A stretch of DNA of 46,551 nt from CAZPWF01 sp964610775. Its GTDB lineage: Bacteria; Patescibacteriota; Saccharimonadia; Saccharimonadales; JACQNP01. The position numbers and the translations under genes are program-made. Below are positions 33,402 through 42,143 of this stretch, one piece after another; the first letter of the stretch is position 1, and every line of letters starts with the position of its first letter. The DNA is taken from positions 1 to 46,551 of the forward strand of contig CAZSZC010000006.1 of NCBI GenBank assembly GCA_964610775.1, given 5' to 3'. The notes under the pieces are model-generated. The model did no database searches. It saw only the letters and a list, made by a program, of their open reading frames with translations, and was not told the origin of the DNA.

Positions 33402-34295
33402 TTAAAAATTGACACCAGCAAATGCTCTAATGACTTTATCTATAGAATAGTCTTGCTTATTACGATTGTCGTAAACACGTAACATCTCTAAGCTACTGTG
33501 GCGTGTGTATTGAGCTACATCTAGTAAATGTCCAGGCATAATTTTTAAGAGCTGACTAGTGTAGTAGTGGCGTGTGCCGTGGGCGGTCTTGTGTATCTGC
33601 AATATCTTGAATATGACAGACACAATCTCACGAAGCCCTCTGGTTGATAATCTTTTGCCCATTTGACTGTGGCTGTTGCTTCTGAATAACGCACCGTCTT
33701 TTATCTCGTTGCTCCTGAGATACTGCCTCAGGTAATTAACGGTTTGGGGCAGAAGCAGAACTGGGTCTTTATCATCTCTGCCTTTACCCCACACAAATAG
33801 CACCTCATTTTCCAAGTCTAAATCCTCAACGTCCAGTCTGCATAATTCTACAAGACGCAAGCCTTGCAATAGCAGTAGACTAAAGATTGCTTTATATCTG
33901 TCATTTTCAGGTGCATATGGCAGTTCTGACAGCCACGTTGCGAGCCTCTTTGCCTCTATATCATTTAGTCCACGTTTTTTGTGCTTCTTACTCTGCTTGA
34001 AGGCTTTAACGTTATGCGTAATGTCTGTTGGTAGTAAGCCCTGACGGTGCAGTTCTTTTAGAAATACTCTTGCTACTATTAGATGCTTGTTTTTGGTTGA
34101 AACAGACCACGGCATTGTTCGCAGATGCTTTTTATAGTCCAGATAGGTATTTGGAGTAAAGCCGTGAACGTTCACGAAGGACACAAACAAAGGCAGTCGG
34201 TAACAATAATCTGCTCTTGTGCTCTCAGCTACATCTAAATTATCAAAGACTGCTGTGTAATCTTTGGGAATGATTGTTTGTAGTAGATTGTTCAT
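33402..34295 (-). CDS. Tyrosine recombinase (XerC/D-like integrase)
   Basis: A 297-residue phage-integrase family enzyme. The N-terminal SAM-like DNA-binding domain covers about 1-100. The catalytic domain has Arg near 147 (QGLRLVEL), Lys in GKGRDDKD, the H-x-x-R pair in HGTRHYYT near 239-243, His in YTRHSSLEM, and the nucleophile Tyr in RVYDN near 275. All catalytic residues are present. The start at 34295 is chosen because GGAGGG lies just upstream and ATGA overlaps the previous stop. It might act at the tRNA or resolve dimers; the element also has a serine recombinase. Confidence 0.9.
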   Translation of the reverse strand: MNNLLQTIIPKDYTAVFDNLDVAESTRADYCYRLPLFVSFVNVHGFTPNTYLDYKKHLRTMPWSVSTKNKHLIVARVFLKELHRQGLLPTDITHNVKAFKQSKKHKKRGLNDIEAKRLATWLSELPYAPENDRYKAIFSLLLLQGLRLVELCRLDVEDLDLENEVLFVWGKGRDDKDPVLLLPQTVNYLRQYLRSNEIKDGALFRSNSHSQMGKRLSTRGLREIVSVIFKILQIHKTAHGTRHYYTSQLLKIMPGHLLDVAQYTRHSSLEMLRVYDNRNKQDYSIDKVIRAFAGVNF

Positions 34296-34918
34296 ATACG
34301 ACCCTCCAATTCTTTCCACTTATCCAGGTACTTATCTGGTTGTTTTGAGGCAGGGGTTACATATGACCACACCTCATACCATTTTTTGTACCGCTCGGCT
34401 TTTTCCTCGTCTGTGCCTTGCTCCCATTTACCGTGTACAGCTTTGCCTGTGACAGTGTGGGGGTCAATGGCAACTTCGGGTATTTCTAAGCGTTTACCGT
34501 CCTTGAACTCCTTTATGACCAAGTTGGCTAAAGTATCAACTTCTCGTAACTTTTCGGAGGAGCAAAGGTACATTACGGCTTGGAAAATAAACAGCATACC
34601 GTTTCCACCTAATCTGGTCTTACTATCTATGGTAGCTTCATAATTCTGCCTGAGGGCGTTTACAACAACGACTGCCATATGATTACCGTTACCAATATCT
34701 TCTGAAGCGATTATCATCAACCTTCGCCAGACGTATTTGTAGTAACCGCTATCGTGGAGTATGTAAGCCCACCAACAGGCTTCATATTCCTTATTACGGC
34801 GTATCATCTTCTGCATTGCGGACGTTACTTCATCAAAGCTGTAGTCTCCAATCAGCCGAAGCTCGTACCCCCCACGATACGATGATTTTGTATTGCCAGA
34901 TTTAGCATCTTTTGCCAT
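34292..34918 (-). CDS. RarA/MgsA C-terminal domain-like protein without AAA+ core
   Basis: A 208-residue protein that resembles only the C-terminal region of the replication-fork protein RarA/MgsA. The central stretch EYEACWWAYILHDSG and VWRRLMIIASEDIGNGNHMA matches the RarA sequence A-x-Y-W-L-A-R-M-L-x-x-G-(E/D)-x-x-x-I-x-R-R-L-x-x-x-A-S-E-D-(I/V)-G. No Walker motifs are present. In RarA this region forms the tetramer interface. A free copy on a mobile element could bind the host replisome or replace the RarA function. The ATG at 34918 is taken over a TTG 15 bases upstream. It is followed directly by the tyrosine recombinase (ATGA overlap). Confidence 0.62.
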   Translation of the reverse strand: MAKDAKSGNTKSSYRGGYELRLIGDYSFDEVTSAMQKMIRRNKEYEACWWAYILHDSGYYKYVWRRLMIIASEDIGNGNHMAVVVVNALRQNYEATIDSKTRLGGNGMLFIFQAVMYLCSSEKLREVDTLANLVIKEFKDGKRLEIPEVAIDPHTVTGKAVHGKWEQGTDEEKAERYKKWYEVWSYVTPASKQPDKYLDKWKELEGRI

Positions 34919-35089
34919 ATTTTTTGCCCCCAAATTGTTAAAGAATTGTGGTTATATTATAACAAATGACCTCTGTTATTTCAATGGTTTTTACATCAAA
35001 TCTAAATACTGTCAATGGCTGCAAATTTTGAGTGAATGTTCTTTACACAGACAGTGGTTATTTAGGGGGATAACTATAGAATCAATTGA

Positions 35090-35749
35090 CTAGATAAATC
35101 CAACAAGCATTGAAATTATAATTGACGTCACCCACAATACTCCCGTTGGTATCATTGAAGGAACGTGCGTTTTAGAAAGTTTTCCGACGATAAATTCTAT
35201 GAGGAAAGACAATATTACAAGTGATACCATTACGCCAACACAGAGCAGCCCAAGTTTCCATCCAAGTAAGATACCAGCTACAAAACCTAGTTTCGTATCG
35301 CCACCACCTATCCACTTTCCACCCGATACTTGAAACAATATGTATGGTATCCCACCTACAATCAGTGCACCAAACAATGCACTAAATAACACATTAATAT
35401 TGTTAGTCTCTACGGCGGTAAGTATTTGAAAAATAATAGCAGCTATACCTATCGGCTTAACTAATGCATCGGGTAACATATAGGTCTCTTTATTATTTAG
35501 TGCAAGCGTAAATAGTAGAGATAGAACTACCACCCATACGGCAAATATAAGAATATTACCGACCGACTCAAAACCCTGCTGCAGATAGCTATATGAAAAT
35601 ATCAAAACCCCAATAAATAATAGTTCTGGTAAAAAGCCTCGCCCTTTAACTGTACTCTCCAAATCTTTGTGTTTTTGGGGTTGTGACATTCTAAAAAATG
35701 GAAAGTAAGGCTTATATTTTTTCATATCCGCAATCATTGATTTACCCAT
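35090..35749 (-). CDS. Prepilin peptidase-like (A24) membrane protein
   Basis: A 219-residue polytopic protein with helices at about 40-60, 65-85, 95-115, 118-140, 150-172 and 195-218. GGGDTKLGFVAG (about 148-159) is the G-x-GD-x-K motif of type IV prepilin peptidases and contains the second catalytic Asp. The equivalent of the first Asp region reads ALNNKETYMLPD; the Asp of the common D-x(6)-P-D pattern seems to be Asn, so activity is uncertain. The N-terminal methyltransferase domain with Cys pairs of PilD is absent, as in archaeal-type and TadV-like enzymes. It is the last gene of the cargo operon. Its substrate is unknown; no prepilin gene with a class III signal is obvious nearby. Confidence 0.7.
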   Translation of the reverse strand: MGKSMIADMKKYKPYFPFFRMSQPQKHKDLESTVKGRGFLPELLFIGVLIFSYSYLQQGFESVGNILIFAVWVVVLSLLFTLALNNKETYMLPDALVKPIGIAAIIFQILTAVETNNINVLFSALFGALIVGGIPYILFQVSGGKWIGGGDTKLGFVAGILLGWKLGLLCVGVMVSLVILSFLIEFIVGKLSKTHVPSMIPTGVLWVTSIIISMLVGFI

Positions 35750-35754
35750 AATAA

Positions 35755-36075
35755 TTACTTACTTTCTATTCTTTCTGCACTGAAACTGGCAAAAAAGAAT
35801 ATAGCAACTGCTACGTCTATCATTTGCCAAACACTTCTATCTAAATAGACTGGAAACACAGGGTTGAATAACACGGCTGATGCTACAAATCCCCAACCCC
35901 AACCTGACTTTTTAAGTTCAAACATATGCCACGCTAGATATATTGAAGATGCACAAACAACAACTCTGAGTATTTGATAATAAGAGTATTCCCAGCTCCC
36001 AAGGGCTAACAGCAACATAATAGCCGCTACTACTTTTACGATTGCCGATATTTGTTTATGTTCCACAGTTACCAT
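35755..36075 (-). CDS. DUF6804-like small membrane protein
   Basis: A 106-residue protein with three helices (about 8-28, 32-50, 60-100). It has the pattern YSYYQILRVVVCASS, then WGWGFVASAVLFNPVFPVYL, then SVWQMIDVAVAIFFF. This matches my memory of DUF6804 proteins, which are small membrane proteins of unknown role (assignment not searched). It overlaps the AAA+ gene by 7 bases and sits 5 bases before the peptidase-like gene, so it belongs to the cargo operon. Confidence 0.7.
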   Translation of the reverse strand: MVTVEHKQISAIVKVVAAIMLLLALGSWEYSYYQILRVVVCASSIYLAWHMFELKKSGWGWGFVASAVLFNPVFPVYLDRSVWQMIDVAVAIFFFASFSAERIESK

Positions 36076-37139
36076 CTTTCCATATGAGAAAATTGTTTGT
36101 AGTATTCAATCTCTTCTTCGCTTATGGAAGAAATGGTATTTTTGATAGTTTCTTCAACTGTATCTTCATCAATATAATCCATATTTCTACTTAGAGCAGT
36201 CCTTGCGGCTTCTGTTGCTATGAGTTCTATGTCTGAACTTACGTACAGAGCTGTCATTTTTGATAGCTTTTTGTAATCTATATCTTTAGTAGGTCGGTCA
36301 GACAAGAACATTCTGAATAACTCTTCTCGTGCCGTATCATCGGGCGGCGGCACCATTATTCTCTTATCCATACGACCCGCACGAAGCAATGCTGTATCAA
36401 TAAGGTGTGGTCGGTTTGTCGCTGCTACTACTAATATTTTGTTCTTCCCAGCATCGTTTAATTGCATAAGGAATTCATTAATCTCTTCTTGTTTGTGCTG
36501 GAAATTTGAGTCTAGGTTTTCACGTTTAGGTATTAGACCCTCTATTTCATCAATGAAAATTATTGAAGGTGCTTTTATCTTTGCCATTTCAAACAACCTG
36601 CCGACTTTGCCGACAACTCCGTGTATATAAGATGAAGCAATATCAGAGTGTTTTACCTCAACAAAGTTATATCCAAGCTCCTCAGCCAGCTTTCTGATAA
36701 TGAATGTTTTACCACATCCAGGAGGACCATAAAGTAACACGCCATTTGGAACTGAAAGTTTAAATTTCTCGTACTTTTCAGGCTCTAGCAATGGGTTTAT
36801 GACATCTTCAATAAGTAATTGTTTAAGGTCTTTCATACCTGCTACTGCATCAAAACCTTTTAATTGCGTAAGGCCTTCAATGATACTGGTTACATTTTCG
36901 TGAGAGTGAGTATCTGTAATTAACCCTAGATATTCACTACCCGCAAATTCCACCTTTATGAGATTTTGTTTGCGTCCTTTTACTTCATTAATCTTTAGGT
37001 TTGTAAAAAGATAAAGATATTTATCGTTTGATAGCAGGTAAATCTCGGTAAAGAACACTTTCTCAACACGATTCTTGACAGCTAAACCCTTGCTGATTTC
37101 GTACCCGTTATAAAGTAGTGGTTTGGAAGGTGTACTCAT
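36069..37139 (-). CDS. AAA+ ATPase of the Cdc48/proteasome-regulatory type
   Basis: A 356-residue ATPase. Residues 1-95 form a small N domain unlike FtsH or PAN, with beta strands (VFFTEIYLLSNDKYLYLFT). The AAA+ module includes Walker A GPPGCGKT near 131-138, Walker B IIFIDEIEGL near 193-202, sensor 1 VVAATNRP, and the second region of homology ALLRAGRMDKR with arginine fingers. The pore loop position reads SSYIHGVVG, with an aromatic residue. No protease domain or membrane helix is present, so it looks like an unfoldase or remodeller. Its stop overlaps the DUF6804-like gene; it starts two bases after the J-like gene. Confidence 0.9.
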   Translation of the reverse strand: MSTPSKPLLYNGYEISKGLAVKNRVEKVFFTEIYLLSNDKYLYLFTNLKINEVKGRKQNLIKVEFAGSEYLGLITDTHSHENVTSIIEGLTQLKGFDAVAGMKDLKQLLIEDVINPLLEPEKYEKFKLSVPNGVLLYGPPGCGKTFIIRKLAEELGYNFVEVKHSDIASSYIHGVVGKVGRLFEMAKIKAPSIIFIDEIEGLIPKRENLDSNFQHKQEEINEFLMQLNDAGKNKILVVAATNRPHLIDTALLRAGRMDKRIMVPPPDDTAREELFRMFLSDRPTKDIDYKKLSKMTALYVSSDIELIATEAARTALSRNMDYIDEDTVEETIKNTISSISEEEIEYYKQFSHMERW

Positions 37140-37141
37140 AT

Positions 37142-39001
37142 TTACCTTAGATTATTACATTCTGCAGCTTTTGCATTAACCTGATTCACTAGGCTGTTCT
37201 GCTTCGGTACAAGAGCATTATAGTTATCGGCATCATCAACCGCTTCATACCGTCTCATAGATGCTTCTACGCTATCTAATTGACTCTTTAGGCTATCATA
37301 TTGATTAGAACAAGTTTGCCAAGCTGAGTTTGATGAACTACCCGAAGCTCCTGAGCTCGTGCTACTGCCAGTAGATGTACCGGTACTAGTGCTTGAATCA
37401 TCGCTACCGCTTGCCCCAGCAATAATTAATACGATGATACCTATGACTATATACCAAGCCCATTTTTTAATTGTGTTCTTGCGACGAATAGTTGGTAAGT
37501 GAGTAGCTAGGTTGGCATAGATACTACTGTCTATCAGTACTACAAGTATCATTTCCTCAAATTGTTCTTTAAATGATTCGGGAGCACCTTCTATAATCTG
37601 ATTTCTATAATTTTGGACGTTATCAATGTTTAATGAACTAGCATCGCTTGTTAGAGCTTCAATTTGGTCCAACACACCCTGTAGGGCAGCTTTGTCAAAA
37701 TCAAAATAGCCTATATAACTAAGGACAAAGTCTCTTAGCCCAACAAAGTTTGACTGTACTTCACCGAATTTCTTTGCGTTGAATTGGTCCATACACTCTT
37801 TAAAATCTTTTGCAGCTATACCCGTAACACACCATTTAATACGAGAATGGAAGTACTCAACAAGCTCTTTGTCGTCCTTATGTTTTGGCATTAAGCTTTC
37901 TATTTTGTCCAAAGCTTCTGTGAACTTTTCGTCCTCTATTAAGTCGTTAATTGGAATGATTATCTTTTCATTTGCGATATTTTTACGTATCTGAACAACA
38001 TCTCTTGCGAGTTTTTGCTTTGTCCCAGTAGTCCCAGCAATTTTTTCAGCCGCCTGTAATAGTGCTGCTGGTTTTGCAGATTCATAGAGATTGTTATAGA
38101 TATCAAGGGCTACTGTTCTAATTGCTTCGGCAGCTTTGTCTCGCATTGTTTTTGACTGGCTGTCTTCGTATAACCCTAGCTCTTTTAGTTTTCCAAAGTT
38201 TTCCTGCAGTTTTCTGAGAAGTAATTTAACAGTCTTAATCTCATCGTCACTTATTATGTTATCTTCACTGATATTGAGTGTCTTTAGTCTTTCAGATGCA
38301 TCGTGTATCCCTTCGTAAATGGGCGAAAGCACATCCTTTTGTATTCGCTGACCTTTGACTGCGAATATTTGCGAAAACAGGGAGTAATAGCTGCCGTCTT
38401 TATGTACTTCACTAACATCTGTATAGAAATCTGAAAGGTCATCACTGGCTTTTTTGCTAAACTCATCAAGAGCGTTCTTGCTAGTGCCAATTTCATCATT
38501 GAGTGCATAGATTTTTGCGAAGTGAGCCCAAAATTTATCAACAAGTATGAGGTCTTTCCAGCATCCTACAGACTGAGTAAGATATTTCTTCTGACCTGTA
38601 CTAAGCAGCAAAAGTGATGATAGAATTGCCAAGTTTTTTTTGGCTACAAACCCGCTAGCAGTTTCCTTAGAGGCATCACCATCCCAGATTGCTATAGCAT
38701 CATCAATTTTTCCATCTTTGATTAGCTTTATGGCTTTTTCGTCGGAATCGTTCTCTACATCAAACCAGAAAAAGTACTCTTTAATTCTTTTTGTTGGGGA
38801 GCTAAGTCTTTGGACTGCATCCTTTACGGTGCTTTCTTTACGATTTACTGCTACCAAATTTAGGTCAGTCTCATAACTTGATACTTCATCAATACGGAGA
38901 AAGTTGATAATGTCTTTGGCTCGCTTATTGATGTCCTTTTGCGTTGCAGAGGTATCTAATCCCAGTACGTGATATGCGTTGTCCTGGAATAAGTTTGCCA
39001 T
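37142..39001 (-). CDS. Membrane-anchored J-like protein lacking an HPD motif
   Basis: A 619-residue protein. The first 75 residues begin NAYHVLGLDTSATQKDINKRAKDI, the helix I-II part of a J domain, but the HPD tripeptide that stimulates Hsp70 is not visible in the following loop (FLRIDEVSSYETD). The rest (about 90-500) is helical and repeat-like, resembling tetratricopeptide-type solenoids (KIDDAIAIWDGDA). One transmembrane helix is at about 515-537 (WAWYIVIGIIVLIIAG). A Ser/Gly/Thr-rich spacer and a final coiled coil follow. Its ATG overlaps the Hsp70 stop (TAATG), giving strict coupling. The call as a J-like co-chaperone rests on the N-terminal similarity and its neighbours. Confidence 0.72.
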   Translation of the reverse strand: MANLFQDNAYHVLGLDTSATQKDINKRAKDIINFLRIDEVSSYETDLNLVAVNRKESTVKDAVQRLSSPTKRIKEYFFWFDVENDSDEKAIKLIKDGKIDDAIAIWDGDASKETASGFVAKKNLAILSSLLLLSTGQKKYLTQSVGCWKDLILVDKFWAHFAKIYALNDEIGTSKNALDEFSKKASDDLSDFYTDVSEVHKDGSYYSLFSQIFAVKGQRIQKDVLSPIYEGIHDASERLKTLNISEDNIISDDEIKTVKLLLRKLQENFGKLKELGLYEDSQSKTMRDKAAEAIRTVALDIYNNLYESAKPAALLQAAEKIAGTTGTKQKLARDVVQIRKNIANEKIIIPINDLIEDEKFTEALDKIESLMPKHKDDKELVEYFHSRIKWCVTGIAAKDFKECMDQFNAKKFGEVQSNFVGLRDFVLSYIGYFDFDKAALQGVLDQIEALTSDASSLNIDNVQNYRNQIIEGAPESFKEQFEEMILVVLIDSSIYANLATHLPTIRRKNTIKKWAWYIVIGIIVLIIAGASGSDDSSTSTGTSTGSSTSSGASGSSSNSAWQTCSNQYDSLKSQLDSVEASMRRYEAVDDADNYNALVPKQNSLVNQVNAKAAECNNLR

Positions 39002-41532
39002 TACTTTGTAATACCTGCCATATTGGAGGTTATTTCCTCCTGCGTGTCTTCTGGTAAGAGGTCAAGCAGACTGCGGACGCATCTTTGTAGCTCCTCAACA
39101 TCACCGCTTTCAATAGCCCGGTCAGCTTTGTTGATATAGTATTCGCCATCAGTCTGGTTAGATAATTCGTTCTGTCTTTGTTTAATTTCGTTTAATTGCC
39201 ACACCCATATTGCAGGATTTTGAATTAGAGCCCGCATCGCAACCTGTCGTACCTGCTCAATCACTCTAACCAACATAGTTTTATCTTCACTTCGTATAGC
39301 TTTTTCACCCTCGCTTCGGAGTGTGCTAATTTGTTCCAATGACTGTTCTTTTTCACTCTCGTCATCTAATGCATTAGAAAACTGCTCTGCATCACCGAGA
39401 ACTTCTTCAAGCTCAATCTTTAGTTGTGGCAACTCCTTCTCAGATTCAACCTTATCTAAGGTTGATTTTAAGTCACGAAGGTCTCGTTCGGCTTTGCTCT
39501 TGTCATCAGTATCGTTGTTTGCGTTTTTTACGTTGTTTGCTAATTCATCTACGGAGTTTTCAAGTTTTTCGTACTCCTTTGGCGAAACGGAAGATTCAAT
39601 CTTTTTCAATCTTTCTCTTTGGGTTGCTAGTTCTTTTTCAAGTTCAGCAGTATTGATAGCTTGTGCGTAGCTATCAGCCCTAGCGTTTAAAGAAAGTTCA
39701 ATACTAGGAATATAGACCTCTACCAGTACCGTGCGGGATTCATCAACACTAATTGATATGTCTATATCTGTATTTTCTGGTAAATCGTATGGTAGTTTTT
39801 TACCATCTATTTGAAGTGTCGTTATTATTTGGTTGTTTTGAGGATTTGATGAGTCTCCCTCATAAACTTTGATTGGTAAATTATTTTCTTTGCCTTTAAG
39901 TAGTTTCTTGACAGTACGGTAGTTCTTATTCTCCTTTAAGGGAGGGGTGCTGTTTTTTTCAAAGTAGGGGTCGCAGACTTCCGTTAACTGAAAACCGTTA
40001 TCAATTCCTTTCTTTGCGTAAACAACTCCTATTTCGTGAGGGATAGGTGAACCCGATACCGATAATCCGTGTGTAACAGAAAACGATTCTGGGAATAGTG
40101 GAATCGTGTTTCCACTATCATCAAACAGGTACAACCAGTAAACGTTTGTTGCACCCTTTTCAATTGAAACTGTATCAAAGAATTTGCCATTCCTAAGCTT
40201 AATTTTTGAGCTGGTGTACATTCCGCTATCAGACTGAATCTGTATGAAGTAATCTGATTCAGAATCTGCTAATTCGTCTATCTTGCCAGTCACGGTTTGT
40301 TCATCTTCGGAAGTCATAGATTCATAAAAAAGACTTACTTTCTTCTCGGAGGCATCAGACTCGTGACTCTCAAGTAGTACTTCCTGTGGAATCCTTTGGC
40401 TTAAGCCGAAGATACAAGCACCTCTTGCAACAACTGTAAGTGGGTCTATTGAACTATCAATCTTCAGCTTGAATTCTTGTTCTAGGGTTTGTCTGACAAA
40501 AGGTATCTGGGTAGGCCCGCCCACTAAGACTATTCTTGATATTGAAGAAGAAGGCACGCCTGATTCTTTTAGCGTTTTCTTTGCTAGGTCAACCGTCTTA
40601 TCAACCTGAGGTTTAATTAATTCTTCAAATTGGGCACGTGTAAGATTAACTGATACGTAAACATCATTACCATCATCGTCCTTGCCAATATCTTCAATTT
40701 CTATTGTAGTTTTGTCGTATTGCGACAATTCAATTTTTGCTGCTTCGGCGATTGCTTTTAGTCTAGCAAAAATACTTCTGTACTTTTCGCTACTTCTATC
40801 AAATCCCTTAAATTTAAACTTTTCAAGTATTGCAGGCTTAATAACTTCATCAACAACTTTCCAGTCAAAGTCTTTGCCGCCTAAAAAGTTATCGCCACTG
40901 TGTCCAAGTACATTCAATATTCCATCTTTTGAAGATATAAGAGCTACGTCAAAAGTACCGCCGCCTAAGTCATAGACAAGCCAGTTCTGATTCTCGGTAT
41001 TATCAAAGCCGTAAGCCATAGCTGCCGCAATCGGTTCTTGTAAGAGCACTACATATTTATATCCTGCTAGTTGACCTGCACGTTTTGTAGCTTCTGCTTG
41101 TAGAGATGAAAAATAAGCAGGAACAGTTATAACAGCAGCTACTGCGGGAAAATCGGGATATTTACGGGTAACATCTTCCTTTAGACTCTTTAAAATCTCT
41201 GCTGAAATTTCTTCTGGGGTCAGGTCTGCATCAAGTCTGTCAAAATGCACAGTCTCACCAGTGCCCATTAGTCTTTTTATTTCAGCTTTATTGTTATTAA
41301 ATTCTTCCTCAGATGAGCTTTTATATAGCTTGTCGTAAGCCTTACGTCCTACTACCTTGTTGGTCGCTTTATCTATGCCGAATACGGAAGGTGTGTACTC
41401 GTCTTGCAGGGCATTCTTTATAATTTCTGCTTTACCACCGTTATTGATTGCAATTTCTGAATTGGTAGTACCTAAGTCTATGCCAATTTTAATGACACTG
41501 TTATCTTTACCTGGTTTTTTATCATTTTTCAA
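39001..41532 (-). CDS. Hsp70 (DnaK-like) chaperone with long coiled-coil C-terminus
   Basis: An Hsp70-family ATPase of about 843 residues, longer than DnaK (about 640). The ATPase domain covers about 15-390 with all three motifs: GIDLGTTNSE, LVYDLGGGTFDVALI and RIVLVGGPTQIPFVR. The region 400-620 is a divergent substrate-binding part with the beta-rich segment FPESFSVTHGLSV. Residues about 640-760 are a long coiled coil (LEKELATQRERLKKIESS), followed by a helical end. The EVD-type tail is absent. The TTG at 41532 is preferred because AAAGGTGG precedes it by 6 bases; another TTG at 41538 is possible. It overlaps the GrpE-like gene by 11 bases. It is likely specialised for the element, not the housekeeping DnaK. 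Confidence 0.9.
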   Translation of the reverse strand: MKNDKKPGKDNSVIKIGIDLGTTNSEIAINNGGKAEIIKNALQDEYTPSVFGIDKATNKVVGRKAYDKLYKSSSEEEFNNNKAEIKRLMGTGETVHFDRLDADLTPEEISAEILKSLKEDVTRKYPDFPAVAAVITVPAYFSSLQAEATKRAGQLAGYKYVVLLQEPIAAAMAYGFDNTENQNWLVYDLGGGTFDVALISSKDGILNVLGHSGDNFLGGKDFDWKVVDEVIKPAILEKFKFKGFDRSSEKYRSIFARLKAIAEAAKIELSQYDKTTIEIEDIGKDDDGNDVYVSVNLTRAQFEELIKPQVDKTVDLAKKTLKESGVPSSSISRIVLVGGPTQIPFVRQTLEQEFKLKIDSSIDPLTVVARGACIFGLSQRIPQEVLLESHESDASEKKVSLFYESMTSEDEQTVTGKIDELADSESDYFIQIQSDSGMYTSSKIKLRNGKFFDTVSIEKGATNVYWLYLFDDSGNTIPLFPESFSVTHGLSVSGSPIPHEIGVVYAKKGIDNGFQLTEVCDPYFEKNSTPPLKENKNYRTVKKLLKGKENNLPIKVYEGDSSNPQNNQIITTLQIDGKKLPYDLPENTDIDISISVDESRTVLVEVYIPSIELSLNARADSYAQAINTAELEKELATQRERLKKIESSVSPKEYEKLENSVDELANNVKNANNDTDDKSKAERDLRDLKSTLDKVESEKELPQLKIELEEVLGDAEQFSNALDDESEKEQSLEQISTLRSEGEKAIRSEDKTMLVRVIEQVRQVAMRALIQNPAIWVWQLNEIKQRQNELSNQTDGEYYINKADRAIESGDVEELQRCVRSLLDLLPEDTQEEITSNMAGITK

Positions 41533-41998
41533 GGACAACCACCTTTGCTTTCTTAATTAATTGACCCTTGTGCATCACGGCAGGTTCGTGAGTTTCTTTC
41601 ACGATGCTATGTGGAATTTTTGGGTCTTTTTCAATGCTGAGTATGTCCAGGTTTAAGCCTTCGTTATACTTATTATCGGTATAATCAACGACGGATATAT
41701 CGTTTTTTTCCAAATAACGATGCATCTTGGCTAAAGAGTTCTGGAAAGCCTTGTTCTGGTCTTCGGATAAACTTTCAGTTGATTTTTGTATTCGTTTTTC
41801 TAGTCGCCAAACTTCAACAGCTAATTCAACTAAACTCTGACTACTTGGGGTCAAATTAATAAACTGACTCTTCACGGAGTCAGTTATATTCTTATTTGTA
41901 ATACGAAATGATAGCTGAGAGAGTTTAATACCGTAAACAACAACTAGAATTACTATGATTGTTAACAAGATTACAAGTAGGGATAATAGTGTAGTCAT
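41522..41998 (-). CDS. Membrane-anchored GrpE-like nucleotide exchange factor
   Basis: A 158-residue protein with a transmembrane helix at about 3-24 (LLSLLVILLTIIVILVVVYG) and a cytoplasmic part containing a helical segment (LVELAVEVWRLEKRIQKST) and a small beta domain. The C-terminal strand run YNEGLNLDILSIEKDP, then IVKETHEPAVMHKGQLI and KAKVVV follows the pattern of GrpE-type exchange factors encoded beside Hsp70 in many bacteria. GrpE itself is not membrane-anchored. It is the first gene of the cargo operon. The call is from pattern and context and could be tested by structure prediction. Confidence 0.65.
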   Translation of the reverse strand: MTTLLSLLVILLTIIVILVVVYGIKLSQLSFRITNKNITDSVKSQFINLTPSSQSLVELAVEVWRLEKRIQKSTESLSEDQNKAFQNSLAKMHRYLEKNDISVVDYTDNKYNEGLNLDILSIEKDPKIPHSIVKETHEPAVMHKGQLIKKAKVVVLEK

Positions 41999-42096
41999 AA
42001 TAATTTAATTGTCTTTTTAATAACAAATTATCTTTATAATACACCCTCTGTTAAACTTCTTAAATAAAAAAGTTGCCTAATATAGTAAATTGGCTA

Positions 42097-42109
42097 CTGG
42101 ACAGTCCAG
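42097..42109. promoter_or_regulatory. Palindrome upstream of the chaperone operon
   Basis: Perfect 13-base palindrome CTGGAC-A-GTCCAG, about 100 bases upstream of the GrpE-like ATG. It may be a repressor operator or part of the recombination site at the right end. No -10/-35 pair is clear in the spacer (41999-42143), although TATAA-like hexamers occur. Confidence 0.4.
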
Positions 42110-42143
42110 ACACACTTGTATAATTAATGTACGTTCTAATCCA

